Made by a program: the position numbers and the translations under genes | From: Clostridiaceae bacterium | GTDB lineage: Bacteria > Bacillota > Clostridia > Oscillospirales > Acutalibacteraceae | NCBI GenBank assembly: GCA_016302625.1 | Contig: JAEDNG010000049.1 | Coordinates: 1-6,498, forward strand | Direction of reading: 5' to 3' | DNA length: 6,498 nt | In this document: positions 1-5,612 of the stretch, piece by piece | Numbering within the stretch: position 1 is the first letter of the stretch | Layout of the letters: every line of letters begins with the position of its first letter | The notes under the pieces: generated by a model | What the model was told of the DNA's origin: nothing | The model's database searches: none | The model's input: the letters and a program-made list of their open reading frames with translations, nothing else

Positions 1-12
1 TTAAATAAAATC

Positions 13-41
13 TTGACAAAGAGGCAAGATAACGATATAAT
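13..41 (+). promoter_or_regulatory. consensus sigma-A promoter of the yceD-rpmF unit
   Basis: TTGACA at 13-18 and TATAAT at 36-41 are separated by exactly 17 bp, with no mismatch to the housekeeping consensus. The predicted transcription start is near 48, giving a leader of only about 20 nt before the ATG at 69. The SD-like GAGGTG at 58-63 lies 5 nt before that ATG. Two short dyads overlap the promoter: ATCTTG/CAAGAT (10-15 and 25-30) and ACAAAGA/TCTTTGT (16-22 and 44-50). They could be chance or operator arms. Confidence 0.85.
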
Positions 42-68
42 AATCTTTGTGACGATAGAGGTGGAAGT

Positions 69-566
69 ATGGTTATTGATTTAAAACATGTTTTTGTCAA
101 TGAAAATTCTTCTTTACCGATTGAGTATTCGTTGGATTTAAGTAATGTTGATTTTTCGGGCATTTATCCGCTCAAAAAGCCTGTTAAAATCAGCGGCTCT
201 GTTTCCAACAAAGCAAGTCTTGTGGAGCTAAACGCGGAGATTTCTTATGAATACGACGCTCCGTGCGACCGCTGCGGCGCCCCCGCCGTAAGCAAATATA
301 CTCTGAGACTAAACAAATCACTCGCTCCTTCAATAGAGGGGGAGGACAGCGAAAGCATTTTGCTTGTCCCCGATATGAAGCTTGATATAGACGAGCTTGT
401 GTATTCAGAGGTGATTGTCAGTCTTCCGATGAAGCATTTGTGCAAAGAGGACTGCAAGGGTATATGCGCTAAATGCGGAAAAAATCTCAACGAGGGAAAG
501 TGCGACTGTCCCGAAAAAGAGATTGACCCTAGACTTTCGGCTTTAGCCGATTTACTTAATAATTAA
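69..566 (+). CDS. yceD: DUF177 / YceD-family protein (cysteine-rich, upstream of rpmF)
   Basis: This 165-aa protein belongs to the DUF177 family (YceD in E. coli, YlbN in Bacillus), almost always encoded just before rpmF. The E. coli and plant members are linked to 23S rRNA accumulation or processing; the exact activity is not settled. Seen here: a beta-rich N-terminal half, a first Cys pair in PCDRCG (C66, C69), and the diagnostic C-terminal block with LPMKHLC, then C125, C129, C133, C136, C145 and C147. The end DPRLSALADLL (153-163) is typical of the family. The Cys pattern suggests metal (probably zinc) binding, as in many Gram-positive members. The ATG at 69 is supported by GAGGTG 5 nt upstream and by a perfect promoter just before it. 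The stop is 35 nt from rpmF, so the two are co-transcribed. The protein is presumably cytosolic, with no signal peptide. Confidence 0.9.
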   Translation: MVIDLKHVFVNENSSLPIEYSLDLSNVDFSGIYPLKKPVKISGSVSNKASLVELNAEISYEYDAPCDRCGAPAVSKYTLRLNKSLAPSIEGEDSESILLVPDMKLDIDELVYSEVIVSLPMKHLCKEDCKGICAKCGKNLNEGKCDCPEKEIDPRLSALADLLNN

Positions 567-601
567 AACATCTATTTACTATTTTAAGGAGGTGCTCTGA
601 A

Positions 602-784
602 GTGGCAGTACCTAAGAGAAAATCATCTAAGGCAAGAAGAGACAAGAGAAGAAACAATGTTTGGAAGCTTAACGCTCCGACACTTGTTAAGTGCTCTAAC
701 TGCGGTGAATATAAGCGTCCGCACAGACTTTGCTCTGCCTGCGGCCAGTATGACGGACGCGAGGTAGTAAAAGTCGGCGAATAA
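602..784 (+). CDS. rpmF: 50S ribosomal protein L32
   Basis: This 60-aa protein has the normal length and shape of bacterial L32. The N-terminus is highly basic (MAVPKRKSSKARRDKRR), which threads into 23S rRNA. A zinc-ribbon follows with C31-x2-C34 and C44-x2-C47 (CSNCG and CSACG), so this is the Cys-containing (C+) zinc form and not the zinc-independent paralogue seen in some Firmicutes. The start is GTG at 602, chosen because the near-perfect SD AAGGAGGTG (586-594) lies 7 nt upstream and MAVPKRK is the conserved N-terminus. It is the second gene of the unit with the DUF177 gene and is followed 27 nt later by a strong terminator. Confidence 0.98.
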   Translation: MAVPKRKSSKARRDKRRNNVWKLNAPTLVKCSNCGEYKRPHRLCSACGQYDGREVVKVGE

Positions 785-811
785 TTTGCCGTTCTATCTT
801 CGTAACAGGGG

Positions 812-841
812 CAGAGGAGGAAATATCCTCCTCTGTTTTTT
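812..841 (+). terminator. intrinsic terminator after rpmF
   Basis: The arms CAGAGGAGG (812-820) and CCTCCTCTG (827-835) are perfectly complementary over 9 bp with a 6-nt loop AAATAT, followed by six T residues (836-841). It ends the yceD-rpmF transcript. The downstream DUF512-der genes must use read-through or their own promoter, and I see no convincing promoter between 842 and 875. Confidence 0.93.
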
Positions 842-875
842 GTTAGAAAAGATTTTTCGGGAATACTTGAATTAT

Positions 876-884
876 AAGGGAGGA
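876..884 (+). promoter_or_regulatory. ribosome binding site fixing the DUF512 start
   Basis: AAGGGAGGA lies 6 nt before ATG 891. It decides the start: the same frame stays open upstream to a TTG at 786, but that extension reads through the rpmF terminator hairpin and encodes an unrelated low-quality N-terminus. Confidence 0.85.
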
Positions 885-890
885 AGAATT

Positions 891-2201
891 ATGTCCGTAA
901 TTATAAAATCGGTGGATAAGGGCAGTCCCGCGGACTTAGCCGGGATAAAAAGCGGGGACAGTCTTGTTTCCATTGACGGGAATGAGATAATGGACGTTCT
1001 CGACTACCGCTTTTATCAGGACAGTGAGCGACTTACTCTTGAATATATTGATTCCTTAGGCAAAATTAAAACCGCCCGAATTAAAAAAGACGAATACGAG
1101 GAAATAGGCCTTGAATTTGAGACCTATTTAATGGATAAAAAACATTCCTGCCGCAATAAATGCGTTTTCTGCTTTATCGACCAGCTGCCCAAAGGACTTC
1201 GCGAGAGCCTTTATTTTAAGGACGACGATTCGCGCCTTTCCTTTCTTTTCGGGAATTATATTACCCTTACCAATATAACCGAGCATGAGATAGAGCGCAT
1301 TATTAAAATGCATATAAGCCCTATTAATATTTCGGTGCACACCACAAATCCCGAATTAAGGGTTAAAATGATGACAAACAAAAATGCGGGAAATGTGCTT
1401 TCGGTTATCGACCGTTTTAACGACGCGGGAATTAAGCTTAACTGCCAGCTGGTGCTGTGTCCGGGTTATAACGACGGAGAGGAGCTCAAAAATACGCTTT
1501 CGGACTTGATAAAGCTCCAAAACGCCGAATGTATCGCTGCGGTGCCGGTGGGACTTACAAGATACCGCGAGGGGTTAGCCGAATTAGAGCCGTTTAATAA
1601 AACAACGGCGAGCGAAACGCTTGATATAATTGATAAATACGGCGATATATGCCTTGAAAAGTACGGACAGAGAAGAATTTACGCGGCTGATGAGTTTTAT
1701 CTGATAGCCGGAAGAGAAATACCTAATGCCGATTATTACGGCGATTTCTTGCAGCTTGAAAACGGCGTGGGACTTTGGGCGCTTTTAAAAAGCGAGGCTC
1801 AAAGCGCGCTTGATGAGTGCGATTATAAGCTTGAAACCAAGCGTAAAGTGTCGGTTGCGACGGGAGAAGCCGCCTTCCCGCTTATTTCGGCTATTGCAAA
1901 GCAGTGCGAAACAAAGTATAATAAGCTTGAATGTAATGTATACGCGATTAAAAATGACTTTTTCGGCGGAAAAATTACCGTTTCGGGTCTTGTTACGGCG
2001 ACAGATATTTACGCACAGTTAAAGGATACCGATTTAGGGGAAGAACTGCTTATACCGTCGGTAATGCTGAGAAGTGAGGGCGATATGTTTCTTGACAGCG
2101 TGACCGTAGATGAGCTGTCAGAGCGCCTTAATGTGAAAATAACGCCGGTAGACAACGACGGATATCAGTTAATAGACGCAATTTTGGGAATAAAAACGTA
2201 A
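891..2201 (+). CDS. DUF512 family protein: PDZ + radical-SAM-like Fe-S domain
   Basis: This 436-aa protein is cytosolic by appearance. Residues 1-65 form a PDZ-like domain beginning VIIKSVDKGSPADLAGIKSG, a typical PDZ ligand-groove start. A radical-SAM-type cluster motif C87-x3-C91-x2-C94 follows (CRNKCVFC), then conserved blocks SVHTTNPELR (148-157), VPVGLTRYR (218-226) and DEFYLIAG (267-274). The C-terminal DUF512 domain shows VSGLVTATDI (364-373) and LLIPSVMLR (386-394). These are hallmarks of the DUF512 family, widespread in Clostridia and in cyanobacteria (annotated there as a putative Fe-S oxidoreductase). The reaction and substrate are unknown. The family commonly sits beside der, and here the stop is only 15 nt from der, with the der SD starting right after the stop codon. 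That context hints at a role near ribosome or tRNA biology, but this is only guilt by association. Confidence 0.9.
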   Translation: MSVIIKSVDKGSPADLAGIKSGDSLVSIDGNEIMDVLDYRFYQDSERLTLEYIDSLGKIKTARIKKDEYEEIGLEFETYLMDKKHSCRNKCVFCFIDQLPKGLRESLYFKDDDSRLSFLFGNYITLTNITEHEIERIIKMHISPINISVHTTNPELRVKMMTNKNAGNVLSVIDRFNDAGIKLNCQLVLCPGYNDGEELKNTLSDLIKLQNAECIAAVPVGLTRYREGLAELEPFNKTTASETLDIIDKYGDICLEKYGQRRIYAADEFYLIAGREIPNADYYGDFLQLENGVGLWALLKSEAQSALDECDYKLETKRKVSVATGEAAFPLISAIAKQCETKYNKLECNVYAIKNDFFGGKITVSGLVTATDIYAQLKDTDLGEELLIPSVMLRSEGDMFLDSVTVDELSERLNVKITPVDNDGYQLIDAILGIKT

Positions 2202-2216
2202 AAAGGAGGCGGTTTT

Positions 2217-3539
2217 GTGGCAAAACCTGTTGTTGCGGTCGTCGGCAGACCGAATGTGGGAAAATCGACACTTTTTAATAAGATAATCGGCAAAAGGCTT
2301 TCGATTGTGGACGATACTCCGGGCGTTACCCGCGACCGTATTTACGGCGACGGCGAGTGGCTCGGCAAAAAATTCATGCTGGTCGATACCGGCGGAATTG
2401 AGCCTGACAGCGGCGACGTAATACTCTCGGCGATGCGCGCTCAGGCACAGCTTGCGATTGAAACGGCGTCGGTTATAATTTTTGTCACCGATATAAAGAC
2501 CGGTGTTACGGCTTCGGATGCGGAGGTCGCGGCAATGCTGCAAAAGAGCGGCAAGCCTGTGGTGCTCTGCGTTAACAAGTGCGACGGTATAGGTGAGCTT
2601 CCGCCCGATTTTTACGAGTTTTACAATTTAGGTATCGGCGAGCCTATCGCGGTTTCGTCGGTTCACGGTCACGGAACGGGCGACCTCTTAGACGAGGTAA
2701 TTAAAAATATTCCGGAATCCGAGTTCTGTGACACCGACGAAGAAATAATCAACGTCGCGGTAATCGGCAAGCCGAACGCGGGTAAGTCCTCGCTTATAAA
2801 TCAGATTGCGGGAGAGGAGCGCTCCATTGTATCTGATATCGCGGGTACTACAAGGGACGCGATTGATACAAAGATTGAGCGAGACGGAACGGAATATAAC
2901 TTTATTGACACCGCGGGGCTTCGCCGCAAAAGCCGCGTGGAGGATAAAATAGAAAAATACAGCGTATTAAGGGCTAAGATGGCGGTTGAACGCGCCGACG
3001 TATGCGTTATAATGATAGACGGCAAGGAGGGCTTTACCGAGCAGGATTCAAAGGTTGCGGGACTGGCGCACGAGCAGGGCAAGGCGTGTATAATAGCCGT
3101 AAACAAATGGGATATCGTTGATAAGGACGGTAAAACCATGGACAGCGCGAGGAAAAAGCTCATGAAGGACTTTTCCTTTATGCCCTATGCGCCGATAATC
3201 TTTATTTCCGCTAAAACGGGACAGCGTATTGACAGGCTTTTCGAGCTTATTAAATTTGTTTACCAGCAGAATACCATGCGTATTTCAACCGGTATGCTTA
3301 ACGATATTTTAGCTGACGCGACCGCCCGTGTTCAGCCGCCGACAGACAAGGGCAAGCGGCTTAAAATTTACTATATGACCCAAGCTTCTACAAAGCCGCC
3401 CACATTTGTCTGCTTCTGCAACAAGGCGGAGCTTTTCCATTTTTCGTATCAGCGTTATCTTGAAAATCAGATACGCTCGACCTTCGGGCTTGAGGGTACG
3501 CCGGTACGTTTTGTAATCCGTGAAAGGGGAGAAAAATAA
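2217..3539 (+). CDS. der: ribosome-assembly double GTPase Der (EngA)
   Basis: This 440-aa protein has the usual length for Der, an essential GTPase that binds the 50S precursor and promotes late large-subunit assembly. GTPase domain 1 shows the P-loop GRPNVGKS (10-17), G3 DTGG (57-60) and G4 NKCD (120-123). Domain 2 shows GKPNAGKS (184-191), DTAG (231-234), NKWD (296-299) and the G5 block SAKTG (331-335). Residues about 350-440 form the KH-like C-terminal domain, with the typical KIYYMTQ, PPTFVCFCN and the ending PVRFVIRERG. All nucleotide-binding motifs are intact. The GTG start at 2217 is supported by AAAGGAGG (2202-2209) 7 nt upstream and by the conserved opening MAKPVVAVVGRPNVGKS. The stop TAA overlaps the plsY ATG by one base (TAATG), suggesting coupled translation. 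Confidence 0.98.
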   Translation: MAKPVVAVVGRPNVGKSTLFNKIIGKRLSIVDDTPGVTRDRIYGDGEWLGKKFMLVDTGGIEPDSGDVILSAMRAQAQLAIETASVIIFVTDIKTGVTASDAEVAAMLQKSGKPVVLCVNKCDGIGELPPDFYEFYNLGIGEPIAVSSVHGHGTGDLLDEVIKNIPESEFCDTDEEIINVAVIGKPNAGKSSLINQIAGEERSIVSDIAGTTRDAIDTKIERDGTEYNFIDTAGLRRKSRVEDKIEKYSVLRAKMAVERADVCVIMIDGKEGFTEQDSKVAGLAHEQGKACIIAVNKWDIVDKDGKTMDSARKKLMKDFSFMPYAPIIFISAKTGQRIDRLFELIKFVYQQNTMRISTGMLNDILADATARVQPPTDKGKRLKIYYMTQASTKPPTFVCFCNKAELFHFSYQRYLENQIRSTFGLEGTPVRFVIRERGEK

Positions 3540-4186
3540 TGCCGTATTTACTTGCCTTTGCGTGCGCTGTCGTCGCGTATCTTATCGGAAGTATTAATTT
3601 CGCGGTGATATTTGCAAACGCATTTTTGAAAAAGGACGTAAGAAAGCTTGGGAGCGGAAACGCCGGCACCACCAATGTTATGAGAACGGCGGGCTTTTTG
3701 CCGGGAGCGCTTACCTTTATCTGCGACGCGCTTAAGGGCTTTGTCGCCTGCTTTATCGGCAAAGCGGTATTTACTTATTTTTTGCCTGATACAGTACCGT
3801 GGATATATGTCGCTTATCTTTGCGGTGTCGCCTGTATGTTAGGTCACGTTTTTCCGATTTTCTTCCAATTTAAGGGCGGAAAGGGTGTTGCGACAAGCGT
3901 CGGAATATACTCGGTATGCTGTCCTATCGCGATAATAATAGGTCTTGCAGTTTTTGCGCTAATGGTGCTTATCAGCAAAATAGTATCGCTCAGCTCTCTG
4001 ATAGCGACGGTTACTGTTATTACGCTTTCGATAGTATTCTATAACTATTCGGCAAATATTATAATACCCGCGCTTTTAAGCATAGCTATGGGTACTATTG
4101 TGTTCTTAAAGCACAAGGATAATATTAAGCGGCTTGTTAAAGGCGAGGAAAAAAGACTTAAATTCGGAGGTAAGAAAAATGGCTGA
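3539..4186 (+). CDS. plsY: acyl-phosphate:glycerol-3-phosphate acyltransferase PlsY
   Basis: This 215-aa integral membrane enzyme transfers an acyl group from acyl-phosphate (made by PlsX) to glycerol 3-phosphate, giving lysophosphatidic acid, the first membrane step of phospholipid synthesis. The three cytoplasmic family motifs are present: GSGNAGTTNVMR (38-49), GGKGVATS (113-120) and the C-terminal KHKDNIKRLVKGEE (191-204). Hydrophobic stretches lie at about 4-29, 52-78, 87-109, 125-146, 151-168 and 173-190, and the tail is basic (KRLKFGGKKNG). ATG 3539 overlaps the der stop by 1 nt, with AGGGGAG a few bases upstream inside der. The 3' end overlaps gpsA by 8 nt, linking the acyltransferase to the enzyme that makes its acceptor substrate. 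plsX is not in this window. Confidence 0.97.
   Translation: MPYLLAFACAVVAYLIGSINFAVIFANAFLKKDVRKLGSGNAGTTNVMRTAGFLPGALTFICDALKGFVACFIGKAVFTYFLPDTVPWIYVAYLCGVACMLGHVFPIFFQFKGGKGVATSVGIYSVCCPIAIIIGLAVFALMVLISKIVSLSSLIATVTVITLSIVFYNYSANIIIPALLSIAMGTIVFLKHKDNIKRLVKGEEKRLKFGGKKNG
4166..4171 (+). promoter_or_regulatory. ribosome binding site fixing the gpsA start
   Basis: GGAGGT inside the 3' end of plsY lies 7 nt before ATG 4179. An in-frame TTG at 4134 would add 15 residues made from the plsY tail region and lacks a comparable SD. MADIAVLGSGGWG is the expected dinucleotide-fold start. Confidence 0.85.
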
Positions 4187-5162
4187 TATCGCTGTTTTAG
4201 GCTCTGGCGGATGGGGAATGGCGTTGGCTCTTTCGGCTTTTTCGGGCGGCAACGGCGTTACTCTTTGGTCTCCGTTTGAGGACGAGGTTAAAATGCTTTC
4301 CGAAAAACGCGGCAACGAGCGGCTGTTAAGCGGTATAAAACTGCCGGACGGAATTAAAATCACTTCCGATATGTCCTGTGTAAGGGGCGCGGCGATTACG
4401 ATTATAGCCGTTCCGTCCACCGCTGTCAGAAGTGTGGCAAAGCAGCTTGCGAGGTATGACAATTTCGGAATAGTCGTAAACGTTGCAAAGGGACTTGAAA
4501 AAGGAACTCTTTTGCGGCTTTCACAGGTTATTAAAGAGGAAATTCCCTCTGCTAAGGTCGCGGTGCTGTCAGGCCCGTCTCACGCCGAGGAGGTCGCCAG
4601 AAATATTCCGACATCTGTTGTCTCGGCATCCGAGTCTCCGGTTTCAGCGCAGATTGTTCAAGACATAATGTCTACGGATAATCTCAGAATTTACACCTCG
4701 GACGATTTGATAGGTGTGGAGCTCGGAGGTGCGCTTAAAAACATTATCGCGATAGCCTCGGGCTTTTGCGACGGTTTGGGACTCGGAGACAATTCGAGAG
4801 CGGCGCTTATCACACGCGGACTTGCGGAAATGGCAAGGCTTGGTGTTTGCATGGGCGCGCAAGAACATACATTTGCGGGACTTACGGGTATTGGCGATCT
4901 TGTCGTCACCTGCACCTCAAGGCATAGCCGCAACCACCGTTTCGGTGTCAAGGTAGGCTCGGGAACGCCGATAAATCAGGCACTTAGTGAGGTCGGAACG
5001 GTCGAGGGCTATTATGCCGCCGATATGGCGCACGAATTGGCGCTCAAATATAACATAGAAATGCCGATAATTGAAGAGTGCTATGCCGTGCTTTATAAAA
5101 ATAAGGACGTAAAGGACGTTGTGAACGACCTTATGCGCCGTCCGAAGCGCAGTGAACACTGA
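4179..5162 (+). CDS. gpsA: NAD(P)-dependent glycerol-3-phosphate dehydrogenase
   Basis: This 327-aa cytosolic enzyme reduces dihydroxyacetone phosphate to sn-glycerol 3-phosphate, the backbone precursor for PlsY. The Rossmann motif GSGGWGMALA (8-17) binds the cofactor. Conserved family blocks are NVAKGLEKGT (101-110), LSGPSHAEEVA (130-140), GGALKNIIAIASG (183-195) with the catalytic Lys187, GLGDNSRAALITRGLAEM (201-218), TGIGDLVVTCTS (236-247) with Asp240, the substrate/cofactor-contacting SRN (250-252), and VEGYYAA (275-281). Length and motifs are complete. The start at 4179 overlaps plsY by 8 nt with its own SD inside plsY, so translation is probably coupled. It is the last gene of the DUF512-der-plsY-gpsA run and is followed 23 nt later by a strong terminator. 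In many Clostridia the next gene is sporulation gene spoIVA; here accessory-looking DNA follows. Confidence 0.98.
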   Translation: MADIAVLGSGGWGMALALSAFSGGNGVTLWSPFEDEVKMLSEKRGNERLLSGIKLPDGIKITSDMSCVRGAAITIIAVPSTAVRSVAKQLARYDNFGIVVNVAKGLEKGTLLRLSQVIKEEIPSAKVAVLSGPSHAEEVARNIPTSVVSASESPVSAQIVQDIMSTDNLRIYTSDDLIGVELGGALKNIIAIASGFCDGLGLGDNSRAALITRGLAEMARLGVCMGAQEHTFAGLTGIGDLVVTCTSRHSRNHRFGVKVGSGTPINQALSEVGTVEGYYAADMAHELALKYNIEMPIIEECYAVLYKNKDVKDVVNDLMRRPKRSEH

Positions 5163-5185
5163 ATTCCGTACTTGATTATGGCATG

Positions 5186-5221
5186 AAAAAAGGCATGGGA
5201 AGCATTTTCCCATGCCTTTTT
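5186..5221 (+). terminator. bidirectional intrinsic terminator after gpsA
   Basis: GGCATGGGAA (5192-5201) pairs perfectly with TTCCCATGCC (5207-5216) around a 5-nt loop. Five T residues follow (5217-5221) and six A residues precede (5186-5191). On the minus strand the A-tract becomes a T-tract, so the same hairpin can stop transcripts arriving from the right, such as the one predicted from the minus promoter at 5532-5560. Confidence 0.93.
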
Positions 5222-5275
5222 CGATACTGAATAAAGTTGTTATTTAATGCATACTATTACAATATGTTTGGATGT

Positions 5276-5302
5276 GGAAGCCGGGCAACCAGTCCGGCTT
5301 CC
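5276..5302. repeat. 9-bp perfect GC-rich inverted repeat (hairpin)
   Basis: GGAAGCCGG (5276-5284) is perfectly complementary to CCGGCTTCC (5294-5302) around a 9-nt loop. No T-run follows on either strand, so it is not a standard intrinsic terminator. It lies in the 3' region of the predicted minus-strand transcript from 5532-5560, where it could stabilise the RNA or be a structural RNA element. It may also be a dispersed palindromic repeat of the genome. Confidence 0.7.
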
Positions 5303-5327
5303 TTCCATCTCGTGCCTAAGCTATAAT

Positions 5328-5401
5328 AAGAGGAGCAACTGGCTGACCAATGTCTACTTTTGCTTTTTATGCCCGCTATTCAGACTGTTAGCCATCCTCT
5401 T
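5328..5401. repeat. imperfect dyad bracketing the 3' part of the mini-gene
   Basis: AAGAGGA (5328-5334) pairs with TCCTCTT (5395-5401), and TGGCT (5340-5344) pairs with AGCCA (5390-5394), giving 12 bp with a 5-nt bulge (5335-5339). In the minus-strand RNA this folds the last third of the shifted 48-aa frame and its stop codon into a stem-loop. The arm at 5328-5335 reads CTCCTCTT in that RNA and could also pair with the upstream SD. Confidence 0.4.
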
Positions 5402-5501
5402 AAGCCTTGCTTGAAGCCCATTCGAAACAGTCATCTTCATCGTCATCATAGTAAACAGTCCAAAAAGCAATATCAAATTTTCTGTTATTGTGAAGTTCCA
5501 T
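5354..5501 (-). pseudogene. possible small membrane peptide gene, frameshifted at its start (toxin/holin-like?)
   Basis: The frame offset by +1 from the SD-served ATG (5501) is open for 47 codons to TAG at 5354-5356 but has no start of its own near the SD. If one of the two C residues at 5498-5499 (a G in the minus-strand ATGG) is removed, the same ATG reads straight into it. The product would be 48 aa: MNFTITENLILLFGLF, then a Met/Thr-rich end of a membrane helix (about residues 7-25), then an amphipathic basic tail (QARLKRMANSL) ending HKKQK. A short N-terminus, one helix and a Lys-rich tail is the layout of small type I toxins such as the TxpA/BsrG kind, but no sequence identity is claimed. 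Alternatives are a sequencing indel, real decay, or translational frameshifting. Confidence 0.4.
5400..5501 (-). CDS. 33-aa acidic mini-ORF with a strong SD (uncertain)
   Basis: Reading from ATG at 5501 with AAAGGAGG (5509-5516) 7 nt upstream gives a 33-aa peptide that starts MELHNNRKFDIAFWTVYY, continues with the acidic run DDDEDD and ends WASSKA. No known family is recognised. Initiation signals are as good as those of the housekeeping genes, so something is probably translated here. The peptide itself has an odd composition, and the alternative frame described at 5354-5501 looks more protein-like. The two readings exclude each other as the main product unless frameshifting occurs. Confidence 0.3.
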   Translation of the reverse strand: MELHNNRKFDIAFWTVYYDDDEDDCFEWASSKA

Positions 5502-5505
5502 TTAA

Positions 5506-5517
5506 CACCCTCCTTTT
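5506..5517 (-). promoter_or_regulatory. strong ribosome binding site of the minus-strand mini-gene
   Basis: The minus strand reads AAAAGGAGGGTG, with its AAAGGAGG core ending 7 nt before ATG 5501. It is nearly identical in quality to the rpmF and der sites. This is the main evidence that the short region is translated. Confidence 0.75.
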
Positions 5518-5531
5518 GTTATAGCGTAATT

Positions 5532-5560
5532 ATTATATCATATAAATTTTAAAAATACAA
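5532..5560 (-). promoter_or_regulatory. minus-strand promoter for the mini-gene
   Basis: On the minus strand TATAAT (5532-5537) is a perfect -10. TTGTAT (5555-5560) lies 17 bp upstream as a half-matching -35 (TTG conserved). The predicted start is near 5525, giving a leader of about 24 nt that contains the strong SD. Transcription would run left to the bidirectional terminator at 5186-5221, producing an RNA of roughly 330 nt. Confidence 0.6.
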
Positions 5561-5612
5561 GTAAAAACTTATCAATCAAAATAGATAGGCTTTGTCGTTA
5601 TTATAAATTATA

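Larger units (their letters stand above)
5222..5612. other. 391-bp region without a conventional gene
   Basis: Between the gpsA terminator and the minus-strand gene ending at 5613 there is no ORF above 50 codons with a start. The stretch holds a minus-strand promoter, a strong SD with a mini-ORF, a shifted frame encoding a membrane-like peptide, a GC-rich hairpin at 5276-5302, and an imperfect dyad (5328-5344 with 5390-5401). On the plus strand TATAAT occurs at 5322-5327, but the hexamer 17 bp upstream (TTCCTT) is a poor -35. Confidence 0.6.

Noticed and set aside
842..878. A promoter for the DUF512-der genes after the rpmF terminator
   Set aside because: TATAAG at 873-878 overlaps the SD and has no acceptable -35 at 16-18 bp; nothing else is convincing.
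786..890. N-terminal 35-residue extension of the DUF512 protein starting at TTG 786
   Set aside because: It would be translated through the rpmF terminator hairpin, lacks an SD, and the PDZ-like domain begins right at ATG 891, which has AAGGGAGGA 6 nt upstream.
2169..2543. Minus-strand ORF of 124 codons opposite der
   Set aside because: It is a shadow of der, rich in Arg/His/Asn with no SD or known motif, while der is complete with intact GTPase motifs.
4134..4178. 15-residue extension of GpsA from TTG 4134
   Set aside because: The family starts right before the Rossmann strand, and ATG 4179 has a good SD; the extension only re-reads the plsY tail.
5350..5391. Plus-strand 13-codon ORF (MSTFAFYARYSDC) after AAGAGGAG
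   Set aside because: The SD-like stretch is 14 nt from the ATG, too far, and the peptide has no supporting context.
5222..5612. CRISPR array, tRNA or riboswitch in the intergenic stretch
   Set aside because: No direct repeats, no cloverleaf with a T-loop GTTCRANNC pattern, and no recognised riboswitch core are visible.
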